In this document: in pieces, positions 57,690-64,000 of the stretch
Layout: each line of letters opens with the position of its first letter
Position numbering within the stretch: position 1 is the first letter of the stretch
Assembly (NCBI GenBank): GCA_027625915.1
Contig: JANTQA010000070.1
Coordinates: 2,919,001 to 2,983,000 of the forward strand
Reading direction: 5' to 3'
From: Anaeramoeba flamelloides
Taxonomy: Eukaryota > Metamonada > Anaeramoebidae
Length of the DNA stretch: 64,000 nt
Translations under genes and position numbers: made by a program
The notes under the pieces: model-generated
Database searches by the model: none
What the model was told of the DNA's origin: nothing
Seen by the model: only the letters and a program-made list of their open reading frames with translations

Positions 57690-58060
57690 CTAGAGTAAAT
57701 ATGAATGTTGTAATAAATAGAGATTTTACAATTTTCGAGATAAATAAAGAGTTCCATTCATTTATTCAAATTTAAATAATAATAAATTTTATATCTGATT
57801 TTCTTAATGGACTAATAATAATTTTAATCAAAAAATCGTTTGACAAATACCAATCTTTCAAATTTTTTAAAAAATCATTTTTCAAACTAACCTTTGGTAT
57901 TCACCAAACGATTTTATATTGAAAACCCCTTTGAGCTTAAAAATCAAAATGGGTTTTGGGTTTACTATTACTAAAAATTTGGATAAATTCATCGAATTCT
58001 TTATTTATCTCTAAAATTGTAAAAATCTCTATTTTTTACAACATTCCTTATTTACACTTT
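57690..58060. repeat. Long imperfect inverted repeat
   Basis: Two arms of about 180 nt meeting near 57,871. The outer block 57,703-57,755 is the reverse complement of about 57,992-58,045 with only about four differences (GAATGTTGTAAWAAATAGAG, GAGATAAATAAAGA). An inner block AAATCGTTT..AATACCAA pairs at 57,834-57,857 against 57,893-57,918. The middle of the arms is more diverged. Confidence 0.8.
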
Positions 58061-58229
58061 TGTCTAAGACAATCTTTTTTCAGATTCCAAGAACTATAAT
58101 CATAACAATTATTTTAAATTGTCAATCAAGAGTGGGGGGCAATAACTACTTATCACAATTTCTTCAAATCCCACGTACTGGGAATATCTTAATTTAATTC
58201 TTCTAATGTGGCTTTTTAAAAACCAACAT

Positions 58230-58400
58230 TACTGGTATTTTAATTTTAAATGTGAAAAATTTTCAATTCATTTTTAATATCCTTTTTAAGAATAAAGCCA
58301 CAAATTACAAACTACTTCTTTGAGAACTCAATTTTTGAAAGAAAAATATAGAAAAGGAAGTGAATATTCTTTCCCATATATAATTCAAATACCAGTATAG
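58230..58400. repeat. V-family foldback, copy 2
   Basis: Ends TACTGGTATTTTAATT and AATTCAAATACCAGTATAG, inverted. The interior GCCACAAATTACAAAC matches copies 1 and 3 in the same orientation. Confidence 0.75.
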
Positions 58401-59160
58401 AAAAGAAGTGAGTATCAGAGTTGAAGTGTGTTAGGAATATTACTCCTCACCAAATATGTAAATTCTAGGATTTGTATTAACGGTAATTAACACAACTTTT
58501 TTACATAATTTTATTTTACAATATCCCAGATTTCCTTTCTTGTAAAATTTGTACCTTGAAGTAAAAAAGTCTCGATTATAATAAAAAACCAATACTCAAA
58601 GAAAAGGAAGACAGTAATATCATTGCACGCTTGTGAAAAGTTTCTAAAAAAAACATAAGAAATAAAGATTTACATTGTTTCCCTGTTTTATTTCAACCAC
58701 CACCTCCCTAGCACAAGACTTTTTTAAGAGACTAATCTCTTCTAAATTTTTTTAACCACATTTAATCGAGATTGAGAAAATTTATTGTCAATTACTTTGA
58801 TTTGAAAAACTCTGTTTATTTACAATTTTAAACATATTTCTATCTAAGGGATCCTTATTTGAAATTGGTCAAAAAAAAAACAATAGAGACTAGTCCCTTA
58901 AGGCTGTGAAGCTAAATTATTTTCTAAACTCTTTTGTTATTGTAAAAGAAGATGAGGAGAAAATTCACAATGAAAAGAAAAAAAGTGTTTTGGTTGTCAA
59001 AAATCATTCAAGCAAAATTTAATTTTTCTTTTATTTATACTAAATGGAAAACGAAATATCGTTTTATTCTTTTTCTAAATGAATTTAAAGAGGTTTTTTT
59101 TTTCTTTATTTTGATGAAAAGATCTCCAAGTATAGGATCGAAAGGGATTCGATGAATTTA

Positions 59161-59523
59161 TTATTTTTTCTTCTTCTTTTTTTGTTGGCTTTTTTTTTTC
59201 TTTTGTTCTTGTATTCTTTGTTGTTTCATTCTCTGTTTCAATAGCCTTGGGTTATTTAATATCCTTTGTTCTTCTTCAATTTCTTTTTGTCTTCGTTTAG
59301 TCAAGCTCCCGAAGATTAAATCAACCTGTGGGTTTCTTGACCAAACAATTTGTTCGTTTTGTTTGAAATACAAAATGCTGTGCATAGGGACTTCTTCTGG
59401 ATCATATTCATCAAATGGACAATCAATAATGTCAGATCCTTCCTTCATGCCAATTAAGAAATTTTCTGTGTCATATTTGTTGTCATAAATGATTCGGTTA
59501 TAAACGTCCTTGGAAGTTTTCAT
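59161..59523 (-). CDS. MJ1316 (RNA cyclic-group end recognition) domain protein
   Basis: Single-exon gene, ATG at 59,521-59,523, 120 residues, stop TAA at 59,161. Residues 1-75 match the MJ1316/DUF504 domain: TSKDVYNRIIYDNKYDTENF, IDCPFDEYDPEEVPMHSILY and YFKQNEQIVWSRNPQVDLIF follow the family's DVINRI.WD, GY.DR, FDE.DIP.HRI.YF and VVWDR..R.D pattern. The domain is predicted to recognise RNA with 2',3'-cyclic phosphate ends; in animals it occurs in LENG9 together with a 2H phosphoesterase. Here it stands alone, followed by a basic coiled tail (RRQKEIEEEQRILNNPRLLK) and a Lys/Gln run that could bind RNA non-specifically. No partner enzyme gene is next to it. Confidence 0.88.
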   Translation of the reverse strand: MKTSKDVYNRIIYDNKYDTENFLIGMKEGSDIIDCPFDEYDPEEVPMHSILYFKQNEQIVWSRNPQVDLIFGSLTKRRQKEIEEEQRILNNPRLLKQRMKQQRIQEQKKKKSQQKKKKKK

Positions 59524-60005
59524 GGATAAATTTGGAAAAGTATGAAAAAATTTTGGAAAAAGAAGTAAAAATGAAAATGGTGTGGAAAAAATTATGTTTA
59601 TTTTTTTTTTCCAAATCTTTTTTGAGAATTTGGCCTCGAGAGGGAAGCTCTATTCGACTCGAGTTTTGAATTGAGAATAGATTTTGTACCATATTCTTGT
59701 TGTTATTTAATTTATGAAAATGATGTAATATTTTTGAAAATAAAGGGGACTTGAAATCTGACAAAGAAAAAATTCGCCTAAACTCATGGAATTCTTTCTA
59801 CTGTGAATTTTAAAGAACATGTCTGGAGAATAGTTTTGGATTTAGTTGTGACGTAAAAAAAAATATTAAATTCCATCGATTTGAGTTAAACTAATTATTT
59901 TTTCATACAAAGTGAATGTTTGATCTGGAATGCTATTTAGGCTCAAAAACCTTTCGGTTTTTATTTTTAGGTTTGAAAATAGCAGCTTTTCGATTTATTC
60001 GTAAA

Positions 60006-60170
60006 GTACCGGTATTTTCATAATAACTGGGGAAAAATTTACACTTCATTTTAAATTTTATTTTTCAAATTGAGGCTACAAATTACAACACACTGCTTTG
60101 AAAACTCTATTTGTAAAAGAAAAGTACTGAAATCGTATCGAAATAATTTAACATTTATTCTCAAAAACAA
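60006..60170. repeat. V-family foldback, copy 3 (right end degraded)
   Basis: Left arm GTACCGGTATTTTCATAATA then GGGGAAAAATTTACACTTCA, and the interior GGCTACAAATTACAAC, as in copies 1 and 2. The right terminal repeat is hard to recognise. Confidence 0.6.
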
Positions 60171-61088
60171 CCCGTTCAAAAATGATTTCTGAAATTAACC
60201 ATGTTTAATTGTTAAAATTGTGATTTTTACATTAACATTGATACTTTTGGAGTATGTCCACAAGAGTAAATAAACTTGTAGGGTATTTGGTGTTAAATGA
60301 CAACAAATTCTGTTTAATAAGGTATTAGAGATGTTTTGGGTTTGTTTGGATTTGGAAAAAAGTTTTTTCGATTTTTTCTTGATGTTTCTCTACCCCAAAC
60401 CAATTTTTTCTTTTTTGAATGAAATAGAAAGATAGTAAATACACTAAATATATAGACAAGTTTCTTGTCTCCTGGGAGTGTATTAGAAAAGTATCATAGT
60501 TTATGAAAAAATTACAATTTTGACAATTAAACCTGGATAATTTGAGAAATCATTTTTATAATTCCAGAAGAAAAAAAACTTTTAAAATAAAAAATCGTTA
60601 TTCTTGAGGAATAATTCTTTGTTATTTAGATGCTAAAGAAATTGTTTACAAAGAATTTTGGAATTTTGCTCTTTGTACAGTTTGTTCAATAACATATGTT
60701 GACTTTTATATTTTTTTTCAAACTTTTGCTCTTGTTTTGACAAAAAGTATTTTTAATTGTTATTCTCTAATTTTTTGATAGTGTTTTCAACTTTTATTTG
60801 TTGTTCTATAAAGTTTTCAAGAGTGTGTTTATTTTTAACAGTGAAGTGTGTCTAGTCAATAATATTGCATTCTTGTGTTCTAAAAGAAATTATTTTTTCA
60901 AAAGTTTCGAAATATTATTTCTTCTAATTGAAAGAAAAAGTGAAAGATCTTGATATAGTTAATAAAAATTGATCTCCTTTAGAGGTTTAATTTGTTCTCA
61001 TTAGGAAACTTGTTGAAAAAGAAATTATTTTTAAATAATTTAATTATTGGGCATCTTCTTGTCGAATTTTAATTAGATATAATATAGG

Positions 61089-61153
61089 CTAATAAACTTT
61101 TGATTCAATTTGGTTTATTTCTTCACTGTGGGTTATTATGTCATCCAATATGG
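61089..61153 (-). CDS. Possible terminal mini-exon
   Basis: Minus strand: acceptor CTTTTTTAG at 61,154, then reads ILDDIITHSEEINQIESKVY and TAG at 61,089. The short sequence looks like the end of a coiled-coil protein. No upstream exon was found, so chance is possible. Confidence 0.25.
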
Positions 61154-62295
61154 CTAAAAAAGGAATCAAATAAATAAATAAAGTAATACAATTCCAAGAT
61201 AATGATTTGAAGATGATTGACTCAAGGAAAAAAGGAAAAAAATGAAATGAATTTTTTTTTTTTCATTTATTGTTCAAAAAAAACTTTTCAAAATTAATAT
61301 CATTTGTGTTTATTTGGAGATACCAACAAAAAAGTTTTTAAGAAACAATTTTTATCCCTTTTATTGTTTTTCTTTATTGAATTTATTCAAATCGAAAGAT
61401 TTGGTTGTGAATTTGGGTGTTGTTTTGTTTAAATTTGGTTGAATTTGATCTAAACTTAATTATATGTATATATATAGTATTGTTGTGTCTTAAACAAAAA
61501 ATTTTAAAAAAATATCTATTGATTAAAATCTAAAATTGTTTTAAATAGGGAATTTGAACCTTCCAGAACCAAAATAATATTAATTCAAAAACTAATTTTC
61601 TTTTTCTCGTTATTTAAAACAAATTTTTATTTTTTTAATTGTTTTTTTTTTTTTTTTCAATGGCTTTAATGTTTCATAAATTTCTTTAACTTGTCCAATT
61701 TTATTGATTTAAAGTTGAATTTGCAAACCGGTCAACATAATCAATAAAATTGAATATTTTATGTCATGATTTGATTTAAAATTCTACCAGTCAAAAAAAA
61801 ATGTATTTTAGTTGTTGAGTAAAAAGTCATTTAATTAATATTAGCCCATTTTATGTAAAACTTGTGAAACTCTTTTTTGGTATTTAATTTTAATTCCGAT
61901 TACTCTTTTTTTCTTTTAAATGATACCAAAGAAAAAGATAGAAAAGTGAAAAATAATTCCAATTAATTATTCATTTAAGAAGCCCGAAATAGTTCAATTG
62001 ATTTTTTATTCAATTTTTTCTCACAAAACATGATATATTGGCTCCAAATATCAAATAAATAATCTTGAAAATAAAATAAAATTAAAAAACTTTGCTTCTA
62101 TATTCAATAATTAAATTATTTCATTAAAAAGAAAAAATAAAATTATTTGTTTTTTATTTGAGTATGTATTACAAGTATTTTGGGTTTGATATCCTATATA
62201 TGTCTTATTATAATTATCACAATTAAACAACCAAAAAAAAATTTCTTGAGTTTCATAAACTATAGTTTCAATTTGATTGTAATTAATTTCTAAAT

Positions 62296-62316
62296 GGGGG
62301 GGGGGGGGGGGGGGGG
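62296..62316. repeat. G21 homopolymer
   Basis: Twenty-one consecutive G in strongly A+T-rich sequence. Confidence 0.95.
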
Positions 62317-63249
62317 TGATAACAATCCCATTTAGATTTTAAATAAAATTCAAGAGTGTTATCAACCAATAACACCACCATTTAAAGTTTGATAAACTAT
62401 CTGAAATTACTGTTTACTACTATTTTGTTTTTTATTTTTAAAAAATTCTGACTTTTAAAAATATTTAAAAGATAAATAGTTTGTTTTTTAAAAGAATATC
62501 TAAACAATTGATTTTATAAAAAGTGGTGTTCAGAAACTAATTTGAAAAAAAATAATAATAATCTAAAAATAAATCGAATTTTAACAAAAAAAAAGTATAC
62601 GTCTTTATCAATAATCTCCTAACGCATCAATAAATTTTGTTTTAGTAAAAGATACCAAAGATTTTTTTCATATCTCAATTATTTCTATAATTAACCTTTG
62701 ATGGGTAAATATGAAATAATAGAATAAAAAACTCCAAAGAAATGTTGATTTTCATATGAAATAAAATTAATATATCAATAAATTTACTTAAATAATCAAG
62801 AAAACCCAGAATTATTAGAGCTTTATCTAAAGAAAAAAACAATTTTCATTTTGATCTTATATTTAAGATCAAAATAAAAAAAACAATAAAAATAAATATT
62901 AAACCTTTACAACCATTTTAATTTGTTCAATAACATTTAAATAACACATTTTTATCCATTTAATATCGATCATGAATTAAAAAAAAATTGTAAATGAATT
63001 AGATGGTGAAAACAAATTGAAAAAAAAAGTCACAAGAGAAAGAATGTGAAAACATGATTTTAATTTTAAAATTCCCATATATTTTTTAACTATTATTATC
63101 CATCTAAACTTTTTGAATATAGCAATTCACTCCCCTCTAACTGGCAAACTTTGACTGAGAAATGGTTTATCTAATGAGATTGTATATTTTGATAACTCGG
63201 TGATTCCTGTAACAAACTGATAAACTATTAAAATAATTATTTAAAAACT

Positions 63250-63770
63250 AAAATCCAAAAATTTTGACACATTTTAAATGGTTGAAAGAATAGTAATACT
63301 ACACTTTACATCCAATTTGTGAATAATTTTGATTTTACAAACTATTTCTTTTTTTGTCTTTTTTGTTATGTTTTCATTTCCTTTTTTCCAGTTACCTAAT
63401 CTGTTTCGTTAGATCTGGGATTTTTTTTCGATGGTTGATAGAAGGTTAGTGTTGAGTTTGTTAAATTGGAAAATCACATAAAATTAGAAGTTATATTATA
63501 ATTTGATCGATCAACAATTGTTGGTTAAATTTCAACAAATTAACCAATATTATTTTTTGTTCAGCTCGTTTCGTTATTTTGGACACACCAATTTTTTTTT
63601 TTTGTTTTATATTTTTTACTTTTATTTGGATGATAATGATTACTTATAAAAGCATTAATACTCAGTAACTTAAATGTGGTTTTATATTACTTGGGAAAAA
63701 AAAAATAAATTGTTTTTTTTTTAGCTATTTTTGATTTTGGGTCTGTCCAATTTTTTGGAATGGGTTTATT
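63250..63770. mobile_element. X-family TIR element, copy 4
   Basis: Left end CTAAAATCCAAAAATTTTGA, right end CCAATTTTTTGGAATGGG (inverted). It shares TAATCTGTTTCGTTAGATC, TTGTTCAGCTCGTTTCGTTA and GATTACTTATAAAAGCATTA with the copy at 38,495. No coding frame. Confidence 0.8.
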
Positions 63771-64000
63771 TTGGAAAAAAATTTATTTAATTTTAATCAA
63801 GAAAAGTAAAGAATACCTTTTCAAAAAAATACGGGGATATAAAAAAAGAAAAAGGAAAAGAAAATAGAAAAAAAAAATATCGAAATTAAAAAGTTGAAAA
63901 AAAATGAATAAACTTTTTTTTTTATTCTTAATATTCACAAAAAAAATATAATAAATAAATATTTAATAAATTGATTTTGTGATTCAATCCCGAAAAAATA

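Larger units (their letters stand above)
53542..59160. other. Intergenic, repeat-rich
   Basis: Contains the hairpin at 53,945-54,055, a GAAA-type microsatellite (54,120-54,360), a W fragment (56,260-56,830), two V foldbacks and the long inverted repeat at 57,690-58,060. Short chance frames only; no gene was recognised. Confidence 0.5.
59524..64000. other. Intergenic, repeat-bearing
   Basis: Contains V copy 3 (60,006-60,170), a possible terminal exon (61,089-61,153), a G21 homopolymer (62,296-62,316) and X copy 4 (63,250-63,770). No complete gene was recognised. Confidence 0.5.

Noticed and set aside
59498-59764. Frame upstream of and overlapping the MJ1316 gene
   Set aside because: Overlaps the start of the better-supported gene in another frame and has no motif; probably 5' untranslated sequence.

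Overview
The window is very A+T-rich eukaryotic DNA: genes on both strands with spliceosomal GT-AG introns, long homopolymer runs, Lys/Glu- or Asn-rich low-complexity protein segments, and much interspersed repeat sequence. The proteins (Pecanex, RasGEF, a SNAP-25-type SNARE, a ceramide-synthase-like TLC protein, IFRD, CAP-Gly) fit a unicellular amoeboid protist. The style recalls Anaeramoeba or the dictyostelid/amoebozoan world, but that is an impression, not a proven assignment. All certain stops are TAA and no stop codon is used as sense, so the standard code fits.

Layout. 1-3,175: broken LINE (endonuclease, reverse transcriptase, zinc knuckle) interrupted by a palindromic MITE. 5,327-12,096 (-): Pecanex gene, four exons resolved. 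15,582-16,713 (-): Lys-rich membrane protein, structure uncertain. 18,735-24,151 (-): ceramide-synthase-like gene split by an intervening stretch of about 4.4 kb. 24,150-31,250: repeat-rich. 31,258-31,979 (+): Qb+Qc SNARE, two exons. 35,985-38,020 (-): RasGEF with REM and CDC25 domains. 38,500-43,000: repeats. 43,069-44,310 (-): CAP-Gly coiled-coil protein, three exons. 47,851-53,541 (-): IFRD protein, two exons and a 4,446-nt intron. 59,161-59,523 (-): MJ1316-domain protein. The remainder is intergenic and repeat-bearing.

I built several genes from exons whose splice phases agree exactly: Pecanex (164+82+543+2,841 nt), CAP-Gly (121+570+77), IFRD (435+810), SNARE (136+500). Introns fall into two classes: small ones of 86-106 nt, and large ones (360, 1,278, 1,770, about 4,400 and 4,446 nt). 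Most of the large ones contain transposon or repeat copies.

Repeat landscape, with family letters used only here. A: palindromic MITE of about 200 bp with TA target duplications (3 copies). X: terminal-inverted-repeat element of about 540 bp (4 copies). W: diverged repeat up to about 1.8 kb (6 full or partial copies). Y: repeat carrying TAACGG boxes and palindromes (2). Z: 2 copies. V: foldback of about 170 bp (3). There is also a long inverted repeat at 57,690-58,060 and a LINE 3' fossil antisense inside a Pecanex intron. The genes are unrelated housekeeping or signalling genes (vesicle fusion, Ras activation, sphingolipid synthesis, microtubule binding, RNA end recognition), and I see no shared pathway. 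I found no tRNA, rRNA, CRISPR array or viral element.
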